In this document: one piece after another, positions 33,740-44,714 of the stretch
Numbering within the stretch: position 1 is the first letter of the stretch
How the letters are laid out: each line of letters begins with the position of its first letter
Assembly: GCA_027494165.1 (NCBI GenBank)
Contig: JAOSJM010000005.1
Span: 558,001 to 622,000, forward strand
Source of the DNA: Acidimicrobiia bacterium
GTDB lineage: Bacteria > Actinomycetota > Acidimicrobiia > IMCC26256 > JAOSJM01
Direction of reading: 5' to 3'
Length of the DNA: 64,000 nt
Notes under the pieces: generated by a model
The model's input: only the letters and a program-made list of their open reading frames with translations
Database searches by the model: none
What the model was told of the DNA's origin: nothing
Translations under genes and position numbers: made by a program

Positions 33740-34930
33740 TCACGCGAGGAGCTTGGCGAGCCGGGAGAGGCCCTCGACGAGCTGGTCCTCGGCGAGCGCG
33801 AACGACAGGCGGGCGTAGCCCGGGGCGCCGAACGCCTCGCCCGGGACCATGGCCACCTTCGCCTCGTCGAGGACCAGCGCGCACAGGTCGAGCGAGGTCT
33901 CGGGCGTGCGTCCCCCCACCGGACGGCCCAGGACCCCGGCGAACGACGGGAAGCAGTAGAAGGCCCCCTGGGGCTCGAGGCAGCGCACGCCCGGGATCCC
34001 GGAGAGGAGCTCGTGCATGGTGCGCCCCCGGCGCTCGAAGGCCGCTCGCATCTCGGCCACCGCCGACCGGTCGCCCTCGAGGGCCGCCAACGCGGCGCGC
34101 TGGGACACGTTGGCGACGTTGGACGTCGAGTGCGACTGGAGGTTGGCCGCCGCCTTCACCACGTCGGTGGGACCCACCATCCACCCGACGCGCCACCCGG
34201 TCATGGCGTACGTCTTGGCCACCCCGTTGAGGATCACGCAGGAGTCGGCCAGCCCCGGTACGAGCCCGGGCATCGACGAGAACCGGTGGTCCCCGTACGT
34301 GAGGTGCTCGTAGATCTCGTCGGTGAGCACCCACAGCCCCCGGTCGAGCGCCCACCTCCCGATCGCCTCGACCTCCGCGGGGGGGTAGACCGCCCCGCTG
34401 GGGTTGCCCGGCGAGACGAAGAGGAGGGCCTTCGTGCGGGGCGTGCACGTCGCGTCGAGCTGCTCGACGGTCACCCGGAACCCGGCCTCCTCGTCGGTGG
34501 GGAGCGCGACGGGGACGCCGCCCGCGAGGCGGATCACCTCCGGGTAGGTGGTCCAGTACGGGGCGGGGAGGAGCACCTCGTCGCCCTCGTCGAGGAGGGC
34601 CTGGCAGGCGTTGTACACGGCCTGCTTCCCACCGTTCGTCACGAGGACCTGCTCGGGCGCGCACTCGACCCCCGAGTCGCGGGCGGTCTTCTCGGCGACG
34701 GCCCGGCGCAGCTCGGGCAGCCCGGCCGCCGGGCTGTACTTGTGGCTGCGCTCGTCGCGACACGCGGCGACGGCGGCCTCGACGACGTGCGGGGGCGTCG
34801 GGAAGTCGGGCTCGCCGGCACCGAAGCCGATCACGTCCTCGCCGGCGGCTCGCAGCGCCTTGGCCCGCGCGTCGACGGCGAGGGTGGCCGACTCGCTGAT
34901 CGCGGCGAGGCGACGGGAGATGCGGGTCAT
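33740..34930 (-). CDS. class I/II aminotransferase (aspartate aminotransferase-like)
   Basis: A 396-residue PLP enzyme: [13 protein letters not shown] near the start, [53 protein letters not shown], and the PLP-Lys region [16 protein letters not shown]. The closing ARLSFA-type Arg block is present. This subgroup usually transfers the amino group between aspartate or other amino acids and 2-oxoglutarate. It is 28 bp downstream of serA on the opposite side of its stop. An ATG nine bases upstream is an alternative start. Confidence 0.92.
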   Translation of the reverse strand: MTRISRRLAAISESATLAVDARAKALRAAGEDVIGFGAGEPDFPTPPHVVEAAVAACRDERSHKYSPAAGLPELRRAVAEKTARDSGVECAPEQVLVTNGGKQAVYNACQALLDEGDEVLLPAPYWTTYPEVIRLAGGVPVALPTDEEAGFRVTVEQLDATCTPRTKALLFVSPGNPSGAVYPPAEVEAIGRWALDRGLWVLTDEIYEHLTYGDHRFSSMPGLVPGLADSCVILNGVAKTYAMTGWRVGWMVGPTDVVKAAANLQSHSTSNVANVSQRAALAALEGDRSAVAEMRAAFERRGRTMHELLSGIPGVRCLEPQGAFYCFPSFAGVLGRPVGGRTPETSLDLCALVLDEAKVAMVPGEAFGAPGYARLSFALAEDQLVEGLSRLAKLLA

Positions 34931-35062
34931 GGGTGCCATGCTGGCACGTCGGGTGGCCCGGACCCGCATGGATTCCGCCGCGCGCGGGCTGCGTCCACCG
35001 GCGGATGGCCCGCGCGCCACGATCCGGCGTCCTCCGGCTCCCCTCCCCTACCCTGTCGTGCC

Positions 35063-36402
35063 ATGCCTCGGCGGGGCGTCGCCCTGGTAGCCCTCCTCGC
35101 CCTCCTGGTGGCCGCCGTCGCGGCCCTGGCGCCGTCCCCGGCGGGTGCCGGCGCCCGCGCGGCCGTCCGGCCCTCCCAGAGCGTCCCCCCGCCCAAGGCG
35201 TGGGTCCTCGCCGACGCCGACACCGGTACGGTGCTCGCCGCCTCGAACGAGCACGAGGCCCTGCCCCCGGCGAGCCTCGTGAAGGTGATGACGGCCCTGA
35301 CCGTGCTCGACGCGGTCTCGCTCGACTCGACGGTCACCGTGAGCGAGCTGGCCGCCGCCCAGCCGGCGATGCGGATCGGGATGGAGGCCGGCGACGAGTG
35401 GCCGCTCGTCGACGCCCTCGCGTCGCTGCTCATGGTGTCGGCCAACGACGCCGCCTACGCGCTCGCCGAGGCCGCCTCGGGGGACCTCGAGGGCTTCGCC
35501 GAGGACATGGACGCGCTGGGCGAGCGGCTGGGCCTCCGGGACAGCACCTTCGCCGACCCCGCCGGGCTCGACGACACCCAGTCGTTCGGCGGGGGCAGCC
35601 GCATGAGCGCCTGGGACCTGGCGGTGGTCGCCCGGAACGCGCTCGTCGTCCCCGAGATCTCGTTCACCGCCGCGCTCGTCGAGCACGAGCTCGTCGGCCC
35701 CGACGGCGTCCCTCACACGCTGCGGAACCACAACAGCCTGCTCCAGCAGTACGAGGGCGCCAACGGGCTCAAGACCGGGTACACCGAGAAGGCCGGTCGC
35801 TGCCTCCTGGCCACCGCCCACCGGGACGGCCGGACGCTCGTCGCGGTGGTCCTGGGGTACTACGACTACAACGGCTTCGCCTCGTGGCTCTTCGACCAGG
35901 GGTTCGCACGACCTCGCGACGACCCCGGCACCGGCGACCGGCTCCCCGAGCCGGCGATGCTCACCGTCGACGCCCGGCAACGGGCCGTCGACGCGCTGCC
36001 CAGGATCCTCGGCCGCCCCGTGCTGGCCACCCGCGGCCCCGGGGAACCCGCGACCGCCGCTGCGGAGCCCCGGGCCGAGGCCGCGACGTCACCGGGCTCC
36101 CCGGGCGCCGTCGGCGACGCCCCCGCGGCCGAGGAAGGCGAGCCCGTGTCGTCGGGGGGTCGTGGCCGCCGAGCCCGAGTCCGCTCACGGTCGGCCTCGT
36201 CGTCCTGGTTCTCCTCGTCGCGCTCGTCGTGGCGCGCCGGCGGGCTGTCGTCCGGCGTCGCCGCAAGCGCCTCCGGGCCCAGCGAGCCCTCGCCGAGGCC
36301 CGCCGGCGGGGGGCGCTCCACGTGATCGACGACGACCTGCCCTCGCCCGCGCCCGGCCCCCGGCTCGGCAGCGGGCACGTACACGTCATCCGGCGCCCGT
36401 AG
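35063..36402 (+). CDS. D-alanyl-D-alanine carboxypeptidase (penicillin-binding protein 5/6-like), one frameshift
   Basis: It has an N-terminal signal peptide (LVALLALLVAAVAALAPSPAGA) and a peptidase S11 domain with the SxxK motif in PASLVKVM, the SxN in VSANDAAYAL, and the KTG in LKTGYTEKAG. It trims D-Ala from peptidoglycan stem peptides in the cell wall. After ~360 residues a Pro/Ala-rich linker leads to a C-terminal membrane anchor (LTVGLVVLVLLVALVVARRRA) that is read only after a one-base shift at the G6 run near 36155. The anchor completes the expected architecture, so the shift is probably an error. Confidence 0.9.
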
Positions 36403-36442
36403 ACGGCGCGGCGCCCGGGAACCGGGAGACCGGGAGGTGGCC

Positions 36443-37236
36443 ATGGACCAGGAGATCCTCTACGACGTCGACGGGCACGTCGCGACCATCACCCTCAACC
36501 GGCCCGAGCGCCGCAACGCCATCAGCACGTTGATGCTCCGCCAGCTCGGCGAGGCGCTCGACCGGGTCGAGCGGGACCCGGGCATCCGGGTGGCGCTCCT
36601 CACCGGGGCCGGGGCCGGGTTCTGCGCGGGCCTCGACCTCAAGGACGCCGCCGCCGGATCCGGCATCGGCGGCGGGGGCGGCCTCAACGTCGGAGGGCCC
36701 CTGCGGGTCCGCGACGTCCCCACGGTCGTGCTCCACGAGATGGACAAGCCGGTGATCGCGGTGCTCAACGGGGCTGCGGCCGGCTACGGCGTGGACCTCG
36801 CCCTGGGCTGCGACCTCCGGATCGCCGCCGAGTCGGCCCGGATCCTGCCCGCGTTCGCCAAGCGGGCGGTGGTGCCCGAGAGCGGGGGACCTGGTACCTC
36901 CCCCGCCTCGTCGGATGGGCTCGGGCGGCCGAGATCGGGTTCCTCGGCCGGGACCTCGACGCGACCCGGGCTCGGGAGCTGGGGCTGGTCAACGAGGTGG
37001 TCCCCGACGAACAGCTCTGGGAGGTGGCCCTGGGGTGGGCGGGGGAGATCGCCGCGAACGCCCCGCTGGCCGTGCAGGCGATGAAGCGGCTCTTCCGGGC
37101 CGGCCTCCACGAGGACTTCCAGAGCCACACGCACCACGTGCTGATGCAGCTCGTCCATCTCCTGGGGACGGCCGACTTCGCCGAGGGGATCGCGTCCTTC
37201 ATGGAGCGCCGGCCGCCCACGTTCCACGGCCGCTGA
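36443..37236 (+). CDS. enoyl-CoA hydratase/isomerase family protein, one frameshift
   Basis: GGGAGGTGG precedes the ATG. The crotonase fold is visible: ATITLNRPERRNAIS, FCAGLDLKDAA, KPVIAVLNGAAAGYGVDLALGCDLRIA, then the frame breaks at the G5 run 36884-36888 (should be six). It resumes with WYLPRLVGWARAAEIGFLGRDLDATRARELGLVNEVVPD to 37236. Both halves are well conserved. The family hydrates or isomerises enoyl-CoA in fatty-acid or amino-acid breakdown; the exact substrate is not clear. A Gly-rich insert (GSGIGGGGGLNVGGP) after the first oxyanion strand is seen in some members. Confidence 0.9.
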
Positions 37237-37251
37237 GCCCGGCGGCCGGGC
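37237..37251. terminator. candidate bidirectional hairpin between convergent genes
   Basis: GCCCGG-CGG-CCGGGC forms a perfect 6-bp stem immediately after the enoyl-CoA hydratase stop and before the end of the oppositely oriented helicase gene. There is no T tract, so activity is uncertain. Confidence 0.4.
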
Positions 37252-37258
37252 GCCGCGC

Positions 37259-38431
37259 TCAGGCGGAGACGGCCTCGACGTCGGGGTCCCAGGAGCGCAG
37301 GTCGGCCAGGCGCGGGTCGTTCGAGAAGACCTCGACGATGGGCTCCGAGAGGCCGAGCCGGCGCTGGATGACCCGGACGTCGTTCTCCTGGTTCCAGAGC
37401 ATGAGCATGACGGCCACGCCGGACTCCCCGGCCCGGGCGGTGCGACCCGACCGGTGGAGGTAGGCCTTGTGGTCCTCCGGTGGGTCGTAGTGGACGACGA
37501 CGTCGACCCCGTCGATGTGCAGTCCCCGGGCCGCGACGTCGGTGGCGACGAGCACGGGCAGCTTGCCCGAGGCGAAGTCGGCGAGCGCCCGCTCCCGCAT
37601 GCCCTGGCGGAGGTCGCCGTGGATGGTGCCGGCCTTGACGCCCTCCTGGCGGAGCTGGCGCAGGAGCCGGTCGGCCCCGCGCTTGGTGTTCACGAACACG
37701 AGCATCCGCTCGGCGCCGCTCGCGATCGCGGCGACCACCTTCACCTTGTCCATCTCGTGGACGTAGAGGAAGCGGTGCTCCATCTCGTCGACGGTCGGCT
37801 CCTCGGCCCCGACGGCATGGTGGACCGGGTCGCGGAGGTAGCGGCGCACGATCTGGTTGACCGAGCCGTCGAGCGTGGCGGAGAAGAGCATGGTCTGGGG
37901 GTCGGACTCCACGCGGTAGAGGATCTTCTGCACCTGGGGCATGAAGCCCATGTCGGACATGCGGTCGGCTTCGTCGAGGACGAGCACCTCGATGTCGGAG
38001 AGGGCGAGCTCGCGGCGCTCCATGAGGTCGATGATGCGACCGGGGGTGCCGATCACCACGTCGACGCCCTTGCGCAGGCGCTCGATCTGGCGGTCGATCT
38101 TGGTACCCCCGTAGAAGGCGGCGACCCGCCGGTCGCGCTGCTTCCCCAGGGGGGCGAGGACGTCCTTCACCTGGCTCGCCAGCTCACGGGTCGGGACGAG
38201 CACCAGGGCTCGGGGCCGGCCCGGGTCGGCCCGCCCCGCCCGCTCGAGGATGGGCAGCCCGAAGGCGAGGGTCTTCCCCGAACCGGTCCGGGCCCGGCCG
38301 AGCACGTCACGGCCGGCCAGGGCGTCGGGGATGGTGAGGGCCTGGATCGGGAAGGGCGTCGTGATCCCGTCGCGGGCGAGGGCCTCCACGAGGTCGGTGG
38401 AGACGCCCAGGGCGTCGAAGGTGGTCGTCAT
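37259..38431 (-). CDS. DEAD-box ATP-dependent RNA helicase
   Basis: A 390-residue SF2 helicase of RhlE size. Motifs in order: Q motif (ITTPFPIQALTIP), I (ARTGSGKTLAF), Ia (PTRELASQV), Ib (GTPGRIIDLME), II (VLDEADRMSD), III (FSATLDG), IV/V (VFVNTKRGAD, ATDVAARGLHIDGV), VI (HRSGRTARAGESG). It unwinds RNA in ribosome assembly or mRNA turnover. No C-terminal extension is present. Confidence 0.95.
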   Translation of the reverse strand: MTTTFDALGVSTDLVEALARDGITTPFPIQALTIPDALAGRDVLGRARTGSGKTLAFGLPILERAGRADPGRPRALVLVPTRELASQVKDVLAPLGKQRDRRVAAFYGGTKIDRQIERLRKGVDVVIGTPGRIIDLMERRELALSDIEVLVLDEADRMSDMGFMPQVQKILYRVESDPQTMLFSATLDGSVNQIVRRYLRDPVHHAVGAEEPTVDEMEHRFLYVHEMDKVKVVAAIASGAERMLVFVNTKRGADRLLRQLRQEGVKAGTIHGDLRQGMRERALADFASGKLPVLVATDVAARGLHIDGVDVVVHYDPPEDHKAYLHRSGRTARAGESGVAVMLMLWNQENDVRVIQRRLGLSEPIVEVFSNDPRLADLRSWDPDVEAVSA

Positions 38432-38664
38432 GCGTCAGCTCGCTCTCGTCGACGTGCGGCGACGGGGACGTGTCGCCGGGCGCCGTCCCACCTCACGCGC
38501 GGCACCAGGACCGGCGAGCAGGACGACCGGCGGGCGGAAGGGCGCCCACCAGGACCTATGGTACCGCACGATCCGCGCGGAGCCCCGGATCTGCCACCCG
38601 CCGCGCGGGAGTTGGACCCGAGGATCCCCGGTGGGGGCCCCGGGACGGCCGTCGGCTCAGGACC

Positions 38665-39153
38665 TCACGACGAGGTCAGCGGCACCCAGCTCGCGATCCG
38701 CCAGCGGCCGAGCTCGTCGCGGACGAGGAGCACCACCGAGGTCTCGGGCTCACCCCGCGGCACGATCGTGAGGACCTCGCCCTCGGCGTCGACGAGGCGC
38801 TCGTCGCGCTGCTCGTCGGTCACCACCAACGTCACCGCGTTGGGCAGCACGCACTTCACGTCGACACCGAGGAGCCGGTAGCCGTCGTCGGCCCACCGCA
38901 GCCCCCGCTCCTCGAGCAGGGCGAAGTCGCGTCGCTGGCTCTCGGCGTCGGCCGTCTCCGGCGCGTACAGCTCGTCGAGCAACGCGCCGTCGGGGTTCTC
39001 GAAGAGCCAGCGGAGGTTCCACAGCAGCGATCGCAGGACCGCCTCGTAGTCGTCCCCGACGTTCTCCAGCGGCGGCCGCGGCCTGCCGTGCAGCGACCCT
39101 CCCGGGAGCGGCGCGCCCAACGGCACGTCGACCAGCACGTCCACCCCGGTCAC
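38665..39153 (-). CDS. hypothetical protein, NTF2/SnoaL-like size
   Basis: A 162-residue protein with no recognised motif: DYEAVLRSLLWNLRWLFENPD, DELYAPETADAESQRRDFALLEERGLRWADDGYRL, then alternating strands (VTLVVTDEQRDERLVD, GEVLTIVPRGEPETSVVLLVRDELGRWRIA). A helical start followed by a curved-sheet pattern fits an NTF2-like fold. There is no signal peptide. Function unknown. The ATG at 39153 is the first start with a continuous frame. Confidence 0.6.
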   Translation of the reverse strand: MTGVDVLVDVPLGAPLPGGSLHGRPRPPLENVGDDYEAVLRSLLWNLRWLFENPDGALLDELYAPETADAESQRRDFALLEERGLRWADDGYRLLGVDVKCVLPNAVTLVVTDEQRDERLVDAEGEVLTIVPRGEPETSVVLLVRDELGRWRIASWVPLTSS

Positions 39154-39264
39154 CTCCCCGCCCGCGCCCTCGGGACGGCCCCACTCCGCCCGCTCGGTTC
39201 CCGGGAGGCTACTGCCGCGCCCCGTGCCGGTAAAGAGACCTTCCGTGATCGGTGTCGCGGGGGG

Positions 39265-40068
39265 TCACCAGGGCATCGACACCCCGCCGTTGGGGCGGAG
39301 GATCTGGCCGGTCACGAACGACGCCGCGTCCGACACGAGGTACAGGATCCCGTAGGCGATGTCCTCCGGCGTGCCGACCCGCCCCAGCGGGGCCATGCCG
39401 CCGAAGCGCTCCTTGAACCCCCGGAGCCGCTGCTCGTCGACCGTGCCGTCGGGGTCGGTGAAGTGCCGGGCCGAGAAGTTCGTGAGGATCACCCCGGGAG
39501 CCAGGGCGTTGACCCGGATCCCGTGCGGACCGGCCTCGGCCGCGAGGTCCATGGTGAGCATCGCGACCGCGGCCTTCGTCATGCCGTAGACGGCCAGGGT
39601 GGGGGCCGGGGTGTCGATCGCCCCCGACGAGATGTTCACGATGCTGCCCGACCGCCGGGGGATCATCGCCCGCATCGCGGCCCGGCATCCGTAGAAGACT
39701 CCCTTGAGGTTGACGGCGAGGATCTGCTCCAGCTCCTCGTCGGTCGTGTCGACCACGAGGTTGTTGTGAGGGATCCCGGCGACGTTGCACATCACGTCGA
39801 GGCGCCCGTGCTCGGCCACGGCGCGCTCGACCAGCGCGTCGACGTCGGCCCGCCGGGTCACGTCGGTGCGGACGACGGTGCCGCGGCGACCGGCCGCGGC
39901 CACCGAGTCGGCCGTGGCCTGGGCCCCCTTCTCGTCGACGTCGCCCAGCACCACGTCGGCCCCGGCCCCCGCCAGCGTCACGGCGGTCGCGCGGCCGATC
40001 CCGCTGGCCGCCCCGGTCACCACCGCCACCCGGCCGGACAGGTCGAAGGCGTCCCTCACGTCGCTCAC
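39265..40068 (-). CDS. short-chain dehydrogenase/reductase (SDR)
   Basis: A 267-residue classical SDR: GRVAVVTGAASGIGRATAV cofactor motif, the acidic residue in VVLGDVDEKG suggesting NAD preference, CNVAGIPHNN, the catalytic Ser in NISSGAID, and YGMTKAAVAML with Tyr and Lys. It ends with the ILYLVSDAASFVTGQILRPNGG block. Substrate unknown. Confidence 0.92.
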   Translation of the reverse strand: MSDVRDAFDLSGRVAVVTGAASGIGRATAVTLAGAGADVVLGDVDEKGAQATADSVAAAGRRGTVVRTDVTRRADVDALVERAVAEHGRLDVMCNVAGIPHNNLVVDTTDEELEQILAVNLKGVFYGCRAAMRAMIPRRSGSIVNISSGAIDTPAPTLAVYGMTKAAVAMLTMDLAAEAGPHGIRVNALAPGVILTNFSARHFTDPDGTVDEQRLRGFKERFGGMAPLGRVGTPEDIAYGILYLVSDAASFVTGQILRPNGGVSMPW

Positions 40069-40211
40069 CGCGCTCCCATCGGTCGCCCCGGTCGGCCCGG
40101 TCCTGATCTGACGGTCCGTCAGGGCCAGACTAGGCAGGCGGGGGATCGGCGTGCCACGGTGGCGCCCTGCCGCTCGTCCGGCTCCCCCGCCGCCGACGTG
40201 GAGACCCGAGG

Positions 40212-40957
40212 ATGACCCGGCTGGTCCTGGCCTCGTTCAACGCCCACTGGGGTGTCCGTCCGCGTGGGATGACCTCCGGTCCGCGCGGGGCCGCCTTCGA
40301 CGTGGACGCCGTCTTCCGCCGGCTCGGAGCCGACGTCGTCGTCCTCCAGGAATCCTGGCGGCCCGACGAGGGCGGTGCCTTCGTGGACGACATCGCGGTC
40401 GAGCACGGCTACCACCTGGAGGAGCTGCCGCTGGCGCGGGCGGTGGCCGGCCACCGCCCCCGGGTGCGCAGACCCGGGACGGGGACGTGGGGCCTGGCCG
40501 TCCTGACCCGGCTCCCGGTGGTGGCGCGCCGGGAGCTGCCGCTGGGCTCGGTGCCCCGTGATCCCGTCGGCGACCGCCACGCCCTCCACCTCCGCCTCGA
40601 CGTCGGGGGCGGAGCCGAGATGGACCTGGTCGCGGCGCACACGTCGTCCCGCGTCCCCTACGGGCCGCTGCTCCACCTCCGGCGGCTGGCCCCCAGCTCC
40701 CCGACGGGGAGCGGCCCGCGATCGTCGCCGGCGACATGAACATCTGGGGCCCGTTCGTGACCCGGGCCCTGCCCCGAGGGTGGCGGCGGGCCGTGCGCGG
40801 CCGGACGTGGCCGGCTCACCGGCCCCACAGCCAGATCGACCACGTCCTCGTCAACCGGCGGGTCGAGGTGGTGGGCGCCGCCGTGCTCCCCGACCAGGGC
40901 TCGGACCATCGGCCCGTCCGGGTCCAGGTGCGGCTCCTCCCCGGCGAGGATGGCTGA
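40212..40957 (+). CDS. endonuclease/exonuclease/phosphatase-family protein, one frameshift
   Basis: It starts MTRLVLASFNAHWG (catalytic Asn), then DVVVLQESWRP (metal-binding Glu) and LVAAHTSSR. The frame breaks at the C5 run 40690-40694 (should be six) and resumes with AIVAGDMNIWGP (GDMN), SQIDHVLVNRRVE and GSDHRPVRVQV. All EEP motifs are present, so the intact protein of ~248 residues should be a metal-dependent phosphodiesterase or nuclease. No signal peptide is seen. Confidence 0.88.
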
Positions 40958-40984
40958 GTCGCCGAGCGCGACCCGCGAGCGGCG

Positions 40985-42401
40985 CTAGGGCAGGACGGCC
41001 ATCGCGAGCGGCGGTGTGTTGGTCGTGAACGGCCAACCGTGGTGGTGGGCGTCGCCGAAGGCCGCCACCCGGCCCTCGGCCGAGGTGATCCAGTAGCCGG
41101 CGCCGGTGGGGCTGGCCTGCATCCCGGTCACCCAGCGGAGCTCGCAGCCGGCCAGGCTGCCGGCGAAGGGGGCGTCGCCGAAGGCGAAGATGCCGCCGTC
41201 GAACGCGACCAGCCAGTAGCCGCTCCCGGACGGGGCCGCGGCCATCCCCACGATCGGCTGGTTCAGCGCCATCGCCCCCGTCGACCCGAAGAACCCGGCG
41301 TCGCCGAAGCTGAAGATCCCCCGTCGCGGGCGACCAGCCAGTAGCCGTCACCGGACGGCGTCGGGGCCATCCCCACGATCGGCTGGTTCAGCGCCATCGC
41401 CCCCGTCGACCCGAAGAACCCGGCGTCGCCGAAGCTGAAGATCCCCCGTCGCGGGCGACCAGCCAGTAGCCGTCACCGGACGGCGTCGGGGCCATCCCCA
41501 CGATCGGCTGGTTCAGCGCCATCGCCCCCGTCGACCCGAAGAACCCGGCGTCGCCGAAGCTGAAGATCCCTCCGTCGCGGGCGAGGAGCCAGTAGCCGTC
41601 ACCGGACGGCGTGGGGGCCATGCCGATCATGGGCGCGTTCAGCGTCAGGGCGCCGGTGGACCCGTGGAACCGGGCCTGACCGAAGCTGAAGACCCCGCCG
41701 TCGGAGGCGACCATCCAGTAGCCCTCACCGGCCGTGCCGACCCGGCCCGGCGGGGCGTCGGGCGGGCAGTCGGGCCCGACGCCCGAGTACGTGAGCATCT
41801 GGGCGTAGATCCCGATGATCCTCTGGCCGTAGTCCGTGCCGGGCACCGCCCACTTCCCGTTGAGGTCCTCCCAGTTCGGGGCCTTGCCCCGGTAGACGAA
41901 CGGGCTGTCGTAGCTCGCCTGCACCGCCGGACGGTCGAGGTTGTACGAGTACGCGTCGGGGTCGGCGTACTTGCGGAGGTGCTGCACCTGGGCCCGGACC
42001 CCGGTCCGGGCGTCCGCGTACTCGTAGCCCCCGCTGCAGGAGTTGCACGCGCCGATCCCGGCGAAGTTGTTGTCCTCGGGCCGCACCTGGCCGTAGTCGG
42101 GGAACTCGAACCATCCCGTCTCGAGGATCGACTGGGCGAAGGCGATGTCGCCACGCACCCCGGCCCCGTAGCCCTCGTCGACGAAGAGCTCGGCGAGGGT
42201 CTCGACGGGGACCGTGGCCCGGTAGGGCTTCTTCGTGGTCGCCTGGAACCAGGCGGCGATCTCGCTCGGGGTGAGCGTGGAGCCGCCCATGATGGGGTTC
42301 ACCGCCGCCGCGTGCGCCGGCCGCGCCGGCGGGCCCGCCAGGGGCACCAGGGCGGCCACGAGGCTCACGACGAGGAGGATGCGGCGGGCGATGGAGGGCA
42401 T
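40985..42401 (-). CDS. secreted glucosaminidase (GH73-like) with 42-residue repeats, two frameshifts in repeats
   Basis: The ATG at 42401 begins a signal peptide ([19 protein letters not shown]). The catalytic domain spans roughly residues 40-200: [90 protein letters not shown]. This fits an N-acetylglucosaminidase that cleaves cell wall. It is followed by at least five GYW-(V/L)-A-DGG-(V/I)-FSFG-A repeats. Two neighbouring repeats (41264-41513) are perfect 125-bp tandem copies, each one base short of 126 at C5 runs 41318-41322 and 41443-41447, so the frame is lost twice. Homopolymer error copied in both repeats is likely. Confidence 0.85.
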
Positions 42402-42481
42402 GGGGACGGCTCCGTCGGTGCAACGGCGTCGAGCCCGACAGGGTAGGCACGCGACCGGGGCGTGGCGAGTCATCCCGTCCG

Positions 42482-43465
42482 TCACCCGCCGGAGGCCCCG
42501 TCGGGGGGCCGGGCCCCGGCCGGCTCCGACGGGTACCGGATCCGGGCCTCGGCCAGGACGCGGATCCAGCTCCGCTCCACCACGGCGTTCACCTCACCGC
42601 CGAGGAGCAGCGCGAGCGCCGAGGCGTACATCCACAGCAGGACGACGAGCGGCGCGCCCAGGGCACCGAGGGCCGAACCCCCGAGGCCCAGGTCGAAGTA
42701 CACCCGCAGCCCGACCCCGGCGAGCAGCCAGATGGCCATGGCCACGACGGCGCCGGGAACGTCGCGCCTCCAGGGGGTCTGCCAGTTCGGGGCCCAGTGG
42801 TAGATCGTCGTCAGGGCGCCGACGGCGAGCAGGGCCGTGACCGGGAGGTAGACGCCCCGCACGAGCCCGGCGACGGTGTCGGGCACGTGGTCGGCCAGCG
42901 CGCCGGTGAGGTCGCGCCCCGTGACGAGGAGCGGGACGAGCACGAGCGCGACCAGCAGCCCCCAGAGCGTGAGCCCCAGGGCCACCAGACGCCGGCGCCA
43001 GAACGCGCGGCGGTCGACGATGTCGTACGCCGCGTTCAGGGTGTCCACGACGACCTTCATGAGCCGTGACCCCGACCACAGCCCCACGAGGACGCCGAGG
43101 GAGACGATGCCGCCCCGACCCCGGGCGAACAGCCCGTTCACGGCGGGCTCGATCGTCCGGTCCATCGTCTCGGGGTCGATGAAGCCGCCCAGGCCACGGA
43201 GGACGGCGTCGCGGGCGTCGCCGGTGACCTCGGGCCCCAGCAGGTCGGCGAGGAACCCGACGGCCGCCGCGAAGGCCAGGATCAACGACGGCACCGACAG
43301 CAGGGCGTAGAAGGCGACCTCGGCCGACATCCCCGGCAGCCGGTCCTCGACGGACTCGCGGGACACCTCCCGGCCGAGGTCGCCGACCACCGCCATCGCC
43401 CGGCGGACGCGGACGCGCACCGCCCGCAGCGCGGTGGACACGTCGGGCAGGCCGCCGCGCCTCAT
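42482..43465 (-). CDS. YihY/BrkB family integral membrane protein
   Basis: A 327-residue protein with the YihY pattern: [54 protein letters not shown], then several hydrophobic spans ([85 protein letters not shown]). Six membrane segments are expected. The ATG at 43465 overlaps the stop of the upstream dehydrogenase (ATGA). The family's molecular function is unsettled. Confidence 0.9.
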   Translation of the reverse strand: MRRGGLPDVSTALRAVRVRVRRAMAVVGDLGREVSRESVEDRLPGMSAEVAFYALLSVPSLILAFAAAVGFLADLLGPEVTGDARDAVLRGLGGFIDPETMDRTIEPAVNGLFARGRGGIVSLGVLVGLWSGSRLMKVVVDTLNAAYDIVDRRAFWRRRLVALGLTLWGLLVALVLVPLLVTGRDLTGALADHVPDTVAGLVRGVYLPVTALLAVGALTTIYHWAPNWQTPWRRDVPGAVVAMAIWLLAGVGLRVYFDLGLGGSALGALGAPLVVLLWMYASALALLLGGEVNAVVERSWIRVLAEARIRYPSEPAGARPPDGASGG

Positions 43466-44640
43466 CGCCCCCGCGGGGCCGCCCCTCCGGCCCGCCGGCG
43501 AGGCGCGCGGACCGGACCGGACGGAGCGCCCGCAGCGGCGCGCCGTTCGTCCAGGCGGCGGGGTCTCCGGGGCGCCACCGGCCGCGGCCCTCCTCCGCCA
43601 GGCGCCGGCGGGCCAGGTCCTCGGCCGCCCGCCCCGGGGGACACCCCGCTCGCGTGCGTCGCGCAGCACCCGGGCCGTCGTCTCCTCGATCGTCGCGGTC
43701 CGGGCGAGGGCCCGGGCCCGGTCGTAGCCCACGAGCTCCTCGGCGATGTTCACGATCCCTCCGGCGTTCACGACGAAGTCGGGGCGTAGAGGATCCCGCG
43801 CTCGGCCAGGAGGTCGTCGACGACCCTCGAGGCGAGCTGGTTGTTGGCCGCGCCGGCCACCACCTGGCACCGGAGCCGGGGCACGGAGCCCTCGTCGAGC
43901 ACGCCGCCCAGCGCGCACGGCGACAGGACGTCGCAGGGCTGCTCGAGGACCGTGGCCGGGTCGAGCCCCTCGACCTCCAGCCGGTCCACGAGCTCGGCGA
44001 CGGGCTCGGGCCGGACGTCGGCCACCCCGACACGGGCCCCCGCCTCCACCAGGAGGTGGACGAGGCACGCCCCCACGTGCCCGGCGCCCTGGACGACGAC
44101 CCGGCGTCCCGCCAGGTCCCGATCGCCGAACGCCTCGCCGCACGCGGCCCGCATGCCGTGGAGCACCCCGAGGGCGGTGGCCGGCGACGGATCGCCGGAG
44201 CCGCCGTCGGCCTCGCTGACCCCGGTGACCCAGGGCGTCTCGCGGGCGATGAGGTCCATGTCGCGGGTCGTGGCCCCGACGTCCTCGGCCGCCAGGTACC
44301 GGCCGCCGAGCTCGTCGATCGCCCGCCCCAGCGCTCGCAGCAGCGTCTCGTCGCGGGGCCGCCGGGGGTCGTCGACGAGCACGACGGCCTTGCCGCCACC
44401 CTGGTGGAGCCCGGCCACCGCAGCCTTGCACGTCATGGCCTCCGAGAGGCGGAGGACGTCGACCACCGCCTCCTCCTCGGATCGGTACCGCCAGAACCGG
44501 ATGCCCCCCAGCGCGGGGCCCAGCGCCGTCGAGTGGACCGCGATCACGGCCCGCAGCCCCGACGGCCGGTCGGTGACGAAGACGACCTGCTCGTGGCCGG
44601 CGTCGGCCATGAGCTCGGTCACCGGGATCACGGCGGCCAC
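43462..44640 (-). CDS. Leu/Val/Phe-type amino-acid dehydrogenase, frameshifted in the C-terminal part
   Basis: The ATG at 44640 starts an ELFV dehydrogenase: ALGPALGGIRFWRY, KAAVAGLHQGGGKAVVLV (catalytic Lys region), LAAEDVGATTRDMDLI, and the NAD domain VVVQGAGHVGACL. It deaminates a branched-chain or aromatic amino acid using NAD. The frame breaks at 43781-43784 (G4 that should be five), after ILYAP, and resumes as DFVVNAGGIVNIAEELVGYDRAR. A second shift near 43640 is needed (RAAEDLARRRLAEEG) and probably one more to reach the TGA at 43462 that overlaps yihY. The core is certain; the exact C-terminus is not. Confidence 0.85.
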
Positions 44641-44714
44641 CCCGTCGAGCCCGTGTGGCCGCCGCGGGCACGCCTCGCGCGCGAGGCTCGCGCCGAACGT
44701 GCGAAGGAGGGACG